NCBI GenBank assembly: GCA_031363085.1 | Contig: JANLTU010000090.1 | Span: 1 to 12,930 of the forward strand | Source: UBA6921 sp031363085 | GTDB lineage: Bacteria > Pseudomonadota > Gammaproteobacteria > SG8-11 | Direction: 5' to 3' | DNA: 12,930 nucleotides | Shown: positions 6,670 to 12,914 of the stretch, piece after piece | Layout: each line of letters starts with the position of its first letter | Numbering within the stretch: position 1 is the stretch's first letter | Made by a program: the position numbers and the translations under genes | The notes under the pieces: model-generated | What the model was told of the DNA's origin: nothing | The model's database searches: none | What the model saw: only the letters and a program-made list of their open reading frames with translations

Positions 6670-7938
6670 ATGAAAAAAATAAATCTGGGCGTGAAAATCC
6701 TCATCGGCCTGCTGCTGGGTGGAATGTTCGGCATTGCGGCCCGGGCGCTGGGTCATGACTCAATCTGGCTGCCATGGGTGACCGACAATATCGCGCTGCC
6801 AGCCGGGCAAATTTTTCTGCGCCTGTTGTTCATGTTGGTGATACCGATGCTGTTCTCCGCGCTGGTGATCGGCATCTGCGGGCTGGATGTGCGGCACCTC
6901 GGACGGATGGGCGCACGCTCGCTGGGTTACACGGTGGTCTCATCATTGATTGCCGTGCTCATTGGCATGTCGGCCACCAACCTGATACAGCCGGGAGCCG
7001 GCTTGCCGGAAGCGACCCGCGACGCCGCAAAGGCGAACAGCACGACCATGACGATCCCCAAACTGCCGGACACCACCGGCGTCGCCTTGCTGGTGACCAT
7101 GATTCCCGACAACCCAATCAAGGCAGCCGCCAACGGCGACATGATCGCCGTTATTCTGTTCTCGTTGATTTTCGGCGTGGGCCTGTCATTTACGACAACT
7201 CCTGGCGCCTTGCGTCTGCGCGAAATGATCGAGGGGCTTTACGACGTGAGCATAGCGCTGATTCATGGCGTACTAAAACTTGCGCCCTACGGGGTGGCTG
7301 CGTTGATTTTCGCCATGACCACGCGCCTGGGCACTGAGCTGTTGCCGTATTTGATGAAGTACGTTGGCGTGGTCTTGCTGAGCTTAGGGTTGCAAATGTT
7401 TGTCGTTTACTCGCTGGCAGTGCGCTTTCTGGGCGGGCGCTCACCGCTGGAGTTTTTTCGCAATATACGCGTCGCCATGCTTACCGCCTTTGCCACCGCA
7501 TCGTCGAGCGCGACCTTACCCACCGCGCTCACCGTGGCCGAAGAAAATCTCAAGCTGCCACGTCATGTCAGCCGCTTCGTGCTCACCGCCGGATCGGCCA
7601 TGAACCAAAACGGCACCGCCTTGTTTGAAGGCGTTACGGTGTTATTTTTAGCGCAGCTATTCGGCGTGGACCTGCCCCTCGTCCAACAATTCCAGATCAT
7701 GCTGATCTGCATGCTGGCCGGCATCGGCACCGCCGGCGTACCTGCCGGTTCGCTGCCGGTCATCGCAATGATCTTGGTCACCTTCGGCATCCCGGTCGAA
7801 GGGCTGGCACTGATTTTAGGCGTCGACCGTTTTCTCGACATGTGCCGTACCACACTGAACGTCACCGGCGACCTGGTCGCGGCGGTGTATGTGGCGCGCG
7901 GTGAGCCGGAGCAGTCGACTGCAACTACTAGCATTTAA
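6670..7938 (+). CDS. Dicarboxylate/amino acid:cation symporter (SDF/DAACS family)
   Basis: A complete 422-residue GltP/DctA-type secondary transporter of the inner membrane, which takes up acidic amino acids or C4-dicarboxylates with Na+ or H+. It opens with MKKINLGVKILIGLLLGGMFG (TM1) followed by the conserved LRLLFMLVIPMLFSALV. The HP1 hairpin carries the serine-rich motif SSSATLP at 278-284. The TM7 motif reads MNQNGTAL at 311-318, where characterised glutamate/dicarboxylate members have NMDGTAL. HP2 carries GTAGVPAG at 353-360. A conserved acidic residue follows in TM8 (GVDRFLDMCRTTLNV), where substrate amino groups and charge are read. The Asp-to-Asn change next to the cation site may alter ion or substrate choice, but it recurs in uncharacterised members. 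It stands alone. Its stop codon lies inside an inverted-repeat copy (7931-7949). Confidence 0.95.
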   Translation: MKKINLGVKILIGLLLGGMFGIAARALGHDSIWLPWVTDNIALPAGQIFLRLLFMLVIPMLFSALVIGICGLDVRHLGRMGARSLGYTVVSSLIAVLIGMSATNLIQPGAGLPEATRDAAKANSTTMTIPKLPDTTGVALLVTMIPDNPIKAAANGDMIAVILFSLIFGVGLSFTTTPGALRLREMIEGLYDVSIALIHGVLKLAPYGVAALIFAMTTRLGTELLPYLMKYVGVVLLSLGLQMFVVYSLAVRFLGGRSPLEFFRNIRVAMLTAFATASSSATLPTALTVAEENLKLPRHVSRFVLTAGSAMNQNGTALFEGVTVLFLAQLFGVDLPLVQQFQIMLICMLAGIGTAGVPAGSLPVIAMILVTFGIPVEGLALILGVDRFLDMCRTTLNVTGDLVAAVYVARGEPEQSTATTSI

Positions 7939-7949
7939 GCAGTGAATGC
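7931..7949. repeat. Outer inverted repeat, left copy
   Basis: GCATTTAAGCAGTGAA (7931-7946) recurs exactly in reverse complement at 11249-11264. It overlaps the symporter stop codon TAA (7936-7938), and it folds on itself (GCATT ... AATGC, 7931-7935 with 7945-7949). For random DNA of this length an exact 16-base inverted match is unlikely (order of a few percent by my rough estimate). Confidence 0.65.
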
Positions 7950-7995
7950 TGGCTAGCCGTCTGCGTAACCGGCCCAGTGGGTTCATGATCTGAAC

Positions 7996-8019
7996 GCAAT
8001 AACGCAAGCCTGACCCGGT
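7996..8019. repeat. Inner inverted repeat, left copy
   Basis: GCAAGCCTGACCCGGT (8004-8019) is exactly repeated in reverse complement at 10434-10449. Extending to 7996 gives 24 bases with three mismatches. The core resembles the dispersed 'CAAG(A/C)CCTGACCC' type sequences often seen between genes in Proteobacteria. I infer it may mark the edges of an inserted unit containing the deaminase. Confidence 0.65.
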
Positions 8020-8045
8020 CACGTTTCGTAGCGATTGGGAATCAG

Positions 8046-8059
8046 ATGGGAATTCCCAT
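8046..8059. promoter_or_regulatory. 14-base perfect palindrome
   Basis: ATGGGAATTCCCAT is self-complementary. A half-site-like GGGAAT also occurs just before it at 8037-8042. It lies 27 bases inside the left inner repeat. It could be an operator or simply part of a repeat end. Confidence 0.4.
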
Positions 8060-8251
8060 GATATTTCTCAAAATATTTCCTAGCCATTTGATTGGATAAG
8101 GCAGTCACGCGGCACTAAACCGCGCAGCTATCCCCGTGAATTACCTTTTGATCTGAACCTGCAATCGGCTGGGCGAGATACGGAAACCCACGCGCTAGAA
8201 ATTAGTCTGGCGGAATGAAAAGATAACAACGGACACCGCTGCGGGTTACAT

Positions 8252-8581
8252 TTAAACGAAATATCGGGTCGGCTGCGTTGTTGGGTTTGTCGAATGAACT
8301 TTGAGACAAAAAGCGTGCGGATGTGCGTTATGCGGGACTTGCCTTAGTATGTTTTTGATCTGCCCATCTTCTGGTTTTGTTATAAAGCGCCAGCTCGTGA
8401 CTCCAGACCCTTGATGCGATCTTGCTATGTGTTCGTGAATGTGGACTTTCTGAGTACATGATAAGGGTAGCGTCTTCATTTCATTTGCCATGTCGATATC
8501 GTCGACATGAGTCCCTATTGCCACGTACTTACAAATCAATTCACTCAGAGTGAGGATACCGTCACTTTTCAAGAAATACAT
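8252..8581 (-). CDS. Possible small protein gene, antisense to the deaminase leader, no recognised family
   Basis: The frame runs from a TAA near 8620 down to TAA at 8252-8254 without a break. From the ATG at 8581 it gives 109 residues. A GTG one codon earlier is possible; neither has a ribosome site. The sequence has a protein-like feel, with alternating hydrophobic and polar residues (YFLKSDGILTLSELICKYVA, then THVDDIDMANEMKTLPLS) and a His-rich tail. In-frame residues upstream of the start (LSLHPGDV) continue the pattern, so the true start may be lost and this may be a 5'-truncated gene. It is divergent from the deaminase gene. It could be a partner gene, a pseudogene remnant or a chance frame over a structured RNA. 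Confidence 0.35.
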   Translation of the reverse strand: MYFLKSDGILTLSELICKYVAIGTHVDDIDMANEMKTLPLSCTQKVHIHEHIARSHQGSGVTSWRFITKPEDGQIKNILRQVPHNAHPHAFCLKVHSTNPTTQPTRYFV

Positions 8582-8604
8582 CACATCGCCAGGGTGAAGA
8601 GAAA

Positions 8605-8636
8605 GTCGGATCTCCCGTTATTGTAGCGAGATCGAC
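8605..8636 (+). promoter_or_regulatory. Hairpin just upstream of the deaminase start
   Basis: GTCGGATCTC (8605-8614) pairs with GAGATCGAC (8628-8636), nine pairs with one bulged G and a 13-base loop. It ends 15 bases before the ATG at 8652, and the stretch between has no clear Shine-Dalgarno. It could be the 3' end of an upstream small RNA or a translation-control element. Confidence 0.4.
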
Positions 8637-8651
8637 CCGAGTTCCATTGCG

Positions 8652-10313
8652 ATGAATGCCAATAAGAGTGACAGCACGCGAAACGAAATATTCATTGGCA
8701 TTGTCGCTCCGACGGGAAGCGACAAAAAAACAGTCATTGATATTGCTACATCAGAATTGGAGAGCATGGCCTATAAGGTCGTCACTATTAAATTAAGCGC
8801 CGTTCTCAAAAATATGAACTCACCACAAGGCGACAATAAAAATTACCAAAATAAATACGAAGAAATTGAGGGCCTCATGGACGAGGGTAATAAGCGGCGA
8901 AAGAAAATGGACCGAGGCGATGCGCTTGCCCTCTATGCAATCGCTGAAATCGTTAAGGAAAGATCCAAACTCAAAGACAAGTCCTCGGTTGCTTATATTT
9001 TGGACTCGCTAAAGCACCCGGAAGAAATAGAAACGTTGAGATCTGTGTACGGAGAATCCCTTTCGGTGGTTTCTGTTTACACACCACGCGAAATTAGAGT
9101 GGAAAAACTCACTAAAGAAATTGATAAGAGTGAATGCAGTGGTGCCAAAAAAAGAAATAAAAAAACCAAGAATAAAGTTAAATTGGGGGCACGCTGTCGG
9201 GCCGAACAACTTATAGGGCGTGACACCAATGAAGACAAGAACCCATTCGGGCAACGTGTCAGAGATGCCTTTCCGCTAGGGGATCTATTTGTAGATACGC
9301 GAAATAGACAGTCCCTTACGGCAAGCCTCAAACGTTTCTTGGAAATTGTTTTTTGTTACCCATACCACACACCCATGAAGGACGAGTACTTCATGGCACT
9401 TGCATCGCATGCTTCTATGCGCTCTGCGGACCTCTCGCGTCAGGTTGGGGCCGTAATCGCAACCAAAGACGGTGAAGTCATTGCGCTTGGTTGCAATGAA
9501 GTTCCAAAGTTCGGTGGCGGAATGTACTGGCCGGGTAGTGTTGAATTTAGGGATTATCAACTCGGTTACGATAGTGGAACAACTATTAAAAATGACGCTC
9601 TTTATGATGTATTAAATCGGTTTAGACGTGAATTTGAAAATGCCGCAAAAGATAAAAAAATCGTAAAAAGCAGTGAGAAAATCTTCAATGAGCTGCTTGA
9701 TTTAGGTAACGATGGAGGAATAAAACTTACCAAGAAAATGTCGGGGACGTTAATTCGGAATCTTTTAGAATTCGGTCGCTCTGTGCATGCCGAAATGGCG
9801 GCCTTAATGGACGCCGCTCTTCGAGGCGTTAGCGTGAAAGGTGGAACCCTGTATTGCACAACGTTTCCCTGCCACCTCTGCGCGAGACATATCGTTGCAG
9901 CAGGAATTACACGGGTTGTCTATATTGAGCCTTATCCTAAAAGCCTAGCGGGTGATCTCTACCCCGATTCGTTACAAGTAGACCCAATTCATCCTGCGCC
10001 GGAGTTGGTGAACTTTGAGCCGTTCGTCGGTATTTCGCCATGGAAATACGCCAGCTTCTTCCGGTCTATACTACTCCGTAAAGACGATGACACAGGCAAA
10101 AATATTTCTTGGACTGCTAAGGCAAATACACAGCGTTTTCACCCCAAGGTCTTTGCATACCGGCTAATGGAGTGTGCCATTCTTGAGTTACTTCCAAAAA
10201 AGGTAGTAAAAGAGGACTCTCTTGCTGCCTGTAAAAAAGTGGAACAATGCTTCAAGCCAAATATTGAGGAAATCATAGTACTTAAGTATCCGCAAAAAAA
10301 ACCAGTGCGGTAG
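8652..10313 (+). CDS. avcD: AvcD/DcdV-like anti-phage deoxycytidylate deaminase with N-terminal P-loop domain
   Basis: The product has 553 residues. The N-terminal half is P-loop kinase-like: GIVAPTGSDKKT at 16-27 stands where Walker A lies, with a degenerate GSDKKT, followed by a helical segment and a Lys/Arg-rich linker (near 165-180). Then comes GQRVRDAFPLGDLFVD. The C-terminal half is a zinc cytidine/deoxycytidylate deaminase domain: ASMRSADLSRQVGAVI, H379-A-E381 (zinc ligand and proton shuttle), and P406-C407-H-L-C410 (zinc ligands). This domain order is that of AvcD/DcdV, which deaminates dCTP/dCMP and drains the nucleotide pool during phage infection; an adjacent RNA normally holds it inactive. 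The gene is visibly more AT- and Lys/Asn-rich than its neighbours, suggesting transfer. It starts at the first ATG, with no clear ribosome site. The TAG stop lies within a repeat arm and follows an A8 run (10294-10301). A housekeeping dCMP deaminase is much shorter, so that alternative is unlikely. Confidence 0.85.
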   Translation: MNANKSDSTRNEIFIGIVAPTGSDKKTVIDIATSELESMAYKVVTIKLSAVLKNMNSPQGDNKNYQNKYEEIEGLMDEGNKRRKKMDRGDALALYAIAEIVKERSKLKDKSSVAYILDSLKHPEEIETLRSVYGESLSVVSVYTPREIRVEKLTKEIDKSECSGAKKRNKKTKNKVKLGARCRAEQLIGRDTNEDKNPFGQRVRDAFPLGDLFVDTRNRQSLTASLKRFLEIVFCYPYHTPMKDEYFMALASHASMRSADLSRQVGAVIATKDGEVIALGCNEVPKFGGGMYWPGSVEFRDYQLGYDSGTTIKNDALYDVLNRFRREFENAAKDKKIVKSSEKIFNELLDLGNDGGIKLTKKMSGTLIRNLLEFGRSVHAEMAALMDAALRGVSVKGGTLYCTTFPCHLCARHIVAAGITRVVYIEPYPKSLAGDLYPDSLQVDPIHPAPELVNFEPFVGISPWKYASFFRSILLRKDDDTGKNISWTAKANTQRFHPKVFAYRLMECAILELLPKKVVKEDSLAACKKVEQCFKPNIEEIIVLKYPQKKPVR

Positions 10314-10381
10314 GCTGGGTTGATAAACCCAGCGATGACCGAGATGATCTCACGAACGCTGGGTTTATCAACCCAGCCTAC
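10310..10381. repeat. REP/BIME-type inverted-repeat pair overlapping the deaminase stop
   Basis: Arm 10310-10334 and arm 10357-10381 are exact 25-base reverse complements around a 22-base spacer. Each arm is itself a hairpin (GCTGGGTT, GATA or TATC loop, AACCCAGC). The spacer contains the small palindrome GAGATGATCTC (10341-10351). This is the head-to-head hairpin layout of REP/BIME elements mobilised by RAYT (IS200/IS605-like) transposases. The TAG stop of the deaminase is bases 10311-10313. On the minus strand the structure is followed within nine bases by T8 (10301-10294), so it could stop transcripts coming from the right; on the plus strand it may protect the 3' end. Confidence 0.85.
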
Positions 10382-10433
10382 AAAATACGCATTCGCCTTC
10401 GGGTCGACAAGTGACCTTCCTCAAAACATCAAA

Positions 10434-10457
10434 ACCGGGTCAGGCTTGCATAGTTGC
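10434..10457. repeat. Inner inverted repeat, right copy
   Basis: ACCGGGTCAGGCTTGC (10434-10449) is the exact reverse complement of 8004-8019. With 10450-10457 the similarity extends to 24 bases with three mismatches. It lies 52 bases outside the REP pair. Confidence 0.65.
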
Positions 10458-10592
10458 ATTAACGAAACAGCACCTCGGACAATTCCGTTTTCTTGATCGA
10501 CGTTTGGTAACTTTGCCATGCGGGCAACCTTCAGTAAACGACGGGCATTAACAGCGCGGAAATAATTTCAGACTACGCTTCTGCACTACGCA

Positions 10593-10614
10593 CCCTGCTA
10601 TAAATTAAGCAGGG
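10593..10614. repeat. Seven-pair hairpin
   Basis: CCCTGCT (10593-10599) and AGCAGGG (10608-10614) enclose the AT-only loop 10600-10607. It lies about 95 bases downstream of the stop of the minus-strand gene 10710-11204. There is no T run, so calling it a terminator is weak. Confidence 0.4.
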
Positions 10615-10709
10615 ACGCTTGCGGCTTACAACCGGTTTCGTTCAGCGCACAGCCAACCACGCGGGCTTGCTACGCCAAGAGCCAACCTCGCGCGGTTTCT
10701 CGTCGTAGA

Positions 10710-11204
10710 CTACGGGACCGGAGGAATATCCGGATTCCCTAAGTCAAGTCGTGGCGCGGCCGGGTAGATCACGGTTGTTTGGCCAGTGTGCGAGTTAAAG
10801 ATTTCGATGGTCGCAATACAGTTTGCTACCGAGGCAATGACGGGACTTTCCAACGTGGCCACTTCCGGGCGTATTTGCCTGCGATGAGAGGCTTCGACCT
10901 CCGGGATTTTTGCATGGGCGAAATCCAAGTAGCCGGCCTGAGCGTTGGTTAAACTGACATCCGATTTTGCTAATACGTTGCCTTTTTCGTCCAAAAAGCG
11001 CAGATGGGCCTGGCACAGATTAGGGATAATGCTAATGATGTTAGGGTCGTCGATATTAACAAGATTGAGACGCGCCGTTTCAGAATCGGCAATACCGATC
11101 ATGCCAAATGTAGAAACCACCAGCGACGGATATTGCGGAGGGGCAGCCTGTGCGCCGGCACAGTAAAAAAGCGCTGTAAAAAGGAAAGCGGCACCATGTT
11201 TCAT
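10710..11204 (-). CDS. Secreted hypothetical protein, 164 aa
   Basis: ATG at 11204 with AAGGAG about six bases upstream. The N-terminus MKHGAAFLFTALFYCAGAQA is a signal peptide with an AQA cleavage site, leaving about 144 mature residues. The mature part begins with a beta-rich stretch (SLVVSTFGMIGIADSETARLNLVNI). It contains LCQAHLRFLDEKGN and, near the end, VANCIATIEIFNSHTGQTTV, whose two cysteines could form a disulfide. The pattern (opening with 'ETARLNLVN', a 'RFLDEKGN' turn, a closing 'C-IEIF-TG') recalls a group of uncharacterised periplasmic beta-sandwich proteins, but I cannot name it. It is a single-gene transcript reading towards the deaminase, lying between the inner and outer right repeat copies, so it may be part of the same island. 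Confidence 0.75.
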   Translation of the reverse strand: MKHGAAFLFTALFYCAGAQAAPPQYPSLVVSTFGMIGIADSETARLNLVNIDDPNIISIIPNLCQAHLRFLDEKGNVLAKSDVSLTNAQAGYLDFAHAKIPEVEASHRRQIRPEVATLESPVIASVANCIATIEIFNSHTGQTTVIYPAAPRLDLGNPDIPPVP

Positions 11205-11508
11205 CGTCTGTCTCCTTGCGATAGTTGATCGAGCGCTTATAAATGCATTTCACTGCTTAAATGCCCCTTAAATAATTAGTCAAGACACCATAATTTGACG
11301 CGCGGTCGTACTACTTGGGTTGCGCAAAAATGAACATAGCAACGGGGCGTAACATTATTATTACCGCGCCTGAAAAATCGACATTGAGATTTATAAGTTT
11401 ATGCCCCAGCCACACCATCCTCATACCGAAAATAAAAGCACAAAATATCAAAATCCAAAATCAAACCGGCTTTATTGTGGCCTCACCACAAAATAATCGG
11501 AGACTGCA
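11205..11508. other. Divergent intergenic region
   Basis: It lies between the secreted protein gene (minus) and the NTF2-like gene (plus), and contains the right outer inverted repeat (11245-11264). A TTGACT hexamer on the minus strand (11283-11278) could be a -35 for the secreted protein but no good -10 lies at the right distance. An open frame on the plus strand (11315-11512) overlaps the NTF2-like start, lacks a ribosome site and is not supported. Confidence 0.45.
11245..11264. repeat. Outer inverted repeat, right copy
   Basis: TTCACTGCTTAAATGC (11249-11264) is the exact reverse complement of 7931-7946. This copy also folds on itself: GCATTT (11245-11250) with AAATGC (11259-11264). It sits about 41 bases upstream of the secreted protein start. 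Confidence 0.65.
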
Positions 11509-11871
11509 ATGAGCACGAATTTCAAAGCAACTTGGGAAACCTATGCACTGTCCTGGAAAATGTCGAGCTCCGCTGAGAAGCGAGCGCTGTTCAAAAAATG
11601 TTTGGACTCGGCCTGCCAATACCATGATCCGCTGATCAAAACCAAAGGCTGGGATGAGCTGGAAGCCTACATACGGGATTTTCACCGACAGATTCCGGGC
11701 GGCTATTTTGTAACCACCTATTTTCTCGCGCACAGCCACAAGAGCATCGCGCGCTGGGAAATGCGCAACGGAGAAAATGTCGTGCTCAGCGATGGCATCA
11801 GCTACGCCGAATACAACCAAAACGGAAATCTGGTTTCAATCACCGGTTTTTTTGAAACCCCGCAAAGCTAG
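11509..11871 (+). CDS. NTF2/SnoaL-like small protein, 120 aa
   Basis: ATG at 11509 with GGAG six bases upstream. The sequence begins with a helical segment (FKATWETYALSWKMSSSAEKR), then LFKKCLDSACQYHDPLIKTKGWDELEAYIRDFHRQIPG, then strands (VLSDGISYAEYNQNGNLVSITGFFE). The pattern of an early helix with W and Y, a 'Y-DP' turn, 'G--EL--YI--F' and a 'D-I-YAEYN-NG-LVSITGFFE' ending is that of the NTF2-like cone fold (SnoaL/ketosteroid isomerase-like). These are often enzymes or ligand binders on polyketide, steroid or small-molecule pathways; the substrate here is unknown. The next gene, an AraC regulator, starts ten bases after its stop, so the two are probably one transcript and the regulator may sense the same ligand. 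Confidence 0.8.
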   Translation: MSTNFKATWETYALSWKMSSSAEKRALFKKCLDSACQYHDPLIKTKGWDELEAYIRDFHRQIPGGYFVTTYFLAHSHKSIARWEMRNGENVVLSDGISYAEYNQNGNLVSITGFFETPQS

Positions 11872-11881
11872 GGCCTGCGCA

Positions 11882-12751
11882 GTGAACTACCTCAAGCACG
11901 TTCAAGCCGGCATTGACTACATCGAAGCCCATCTGGACTTTGACATTGCGATCCCGCAGGTCGCCGGGGCGGCGGGCATCAGCGCATGGCACTTCCAACG
12001 GATCTTCAAAGCCTTAACCAATGAAACGCTGAAAACTTATATCCGCTCGCGCCGGTTTGCGAATTCATTGGACAAGCTCCTGGCCACCGACGCCAGGATT
12101 ATCGACATCGCCCTGAGCGCGGGGTTTGAGTCGCAAGAAAGTTTTACTCGCGCGTTTAAAAAAGCCTTCGCGATGACACCCAATGCCTACCGGAAGCTGG
12201 GGCACAAAAGCCTGTTTTTGAAAAAGGTGCAGTTCAATGCCGAATATTTGCAGCACATCCACCAGAACATTTCGCTGCAACCGGAAATCTATACGCAGAA
12301 ACACCTGCTGCTGGTGGGGCTGAAAACCGGTTTTTATAGCGTTGATTCGGAGAAAAATAATATCGCTGAAAAACTACCGCCGCTCTGGGATGCATTTTTA
12401 AAACGCATGGTGGAAATCACCAACGTGGTTCCCGGCATGTGCTACGGGGTGGTCCGACAGACACAACCGAACACGGAGCAACTGGAGTATTGCGCCGCCG
12501 TTGAAGTCGACGCGCGCGTAACGTTGCCGGAACAGATGGTCAGGATTGAAATTCCTGCGGCGACTTATGCGAAGTTCAGGCATCAAGGCGCGGTGAAAAA
12601 TATCAACAACACCGTGAACTATATTTACTCCAGTTGGTTGCTTCAATCCGGCCTGCGGCACACTTACGGCGCTGATCTGGAATTCTATGGTACGGACTAC
12701 CATCCGGTCGCCGACAGCTCGGTGATGCACTACGCTATCCCCGTCAAATAA
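11882..12751 (+). CDS. AraC-family regulator with GyrI-like effector-binding domain
   Basis: The GTG at 11882 (289 residues) is chosen because it follows the NTF2-like stop by ten bases and the homologous region begins at once (NYLKHVQAGIDYIEAHL). The frame is open back to an ATG at 11777, inside the NTF2-like gene, but those 35 codons have no domain character. Residues about 5-107 are the double helix-turn-helix DNA-binding domain: IPQVAGAAGISAWHFQRIFK, then IIDIALSAGFESQESFTRAF and the closing TPNAYRK. Residues about 125-289 are a GyrI-like/AraC effector-binding fold (LLVGLKTGFYSV, MCYGVVRQT, IEIPAATYAKFRHQGAV, LEFYGTDYHP). An N-terminal DNA-binding and C-terminal GyrI-like order is that of the Rob type, rather than AraC itself. 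It likely regulates its own operon. Confidence 0.88.
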   Translation: MNYLKHVQAGIDYIEAHLDFDIAIPQVAGAAGISAWHFQRIFKALTNETLKTYIRSRRFANSLDKLLATDARIIDIALSAGFESQESFTRAFKKAFAMTPNAYRKLGHKSLFLKKVQFNAEYLQHIHQNISLQPEIYTQKHLLLVGLKTGFYSVDSEKNNIAEKLPPLWDAFLKRMVEITNVVPGMCYGVVRQTQPNTEQLEYCAAVEVDARVTLPEQMVRIEIPAATYAKFRHQGAVKNINNTVNYIYSSWLLQSGLRHTYGADLEFYGTDYHPVADSSVMHYAIPVK

Positions 12752-12914
12752 CTCGCAGCGCTCGGGCGCATAACCTTCCTAATCACCTAAAGCCCGGATT
12801 GCGGCAGCAACGACGCGTTAACCTAAAAACGGCAGTTGAAACTTGCTCTGCTAAGCTAACCGTATGCGGCGCTTGTGTTTACGACGTAATTTAGGGCGAG
12901 GGAGGACTCACCCG

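Larger units (their letters stand above)
8020..8651. other. Long leader region of the deaminase; candidate site of an AvcI/DifV-type RNA
   Basis: No plus-strand gene is visible in this relatively AT-rich stretch. Known AvcD (DcdV) systems carry a short inhibitory RNA (AvcI/DifV) immediately 5' of the deaminase gene on the same strand. This interval is where it would be. Hairpins present are ATGTCGA/TCGACAT (8490-8496 with 8502-8508), TCACT/AGTGA (8541-8545 with 8549-8553) and the long one at 8605-8636. I cannot recognise the RNA by sequence. A minus-strand reading frame (8581-8252) overlaps much of the same DNA and is the competing explanation. Confidence 0.3.
10382..10709. other. Intergenic region with inner repeat and a hairpin, no supported gene
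   Basis: It holds the right inner inverted repeat (10434-10457), a hairpin (10593-10614) and a loose tandem of AGCCAACC-CGCG stretches (from 10651 and 10680). No reading frame of convincing length is present. A 32-codon minus-strand frame (10519-10421) reads through the repeat and is probably chance. Confidence 0.5.

Noticed and set aside
10421..10519. 32-codon minus-strand ORF (starts MAKLPNVDQ) downstream of the deaminase
   Set aside because: It has a GAAGG before the ATG, but its end is made of the inner inverted repeat; too short to support.
11315..11512. 65-codon plus-strand frame upstream of the NTF2-like gene
   Set aside because: No ribosome site, overlaps the well-supported ATG at 11509 and has no domain character.
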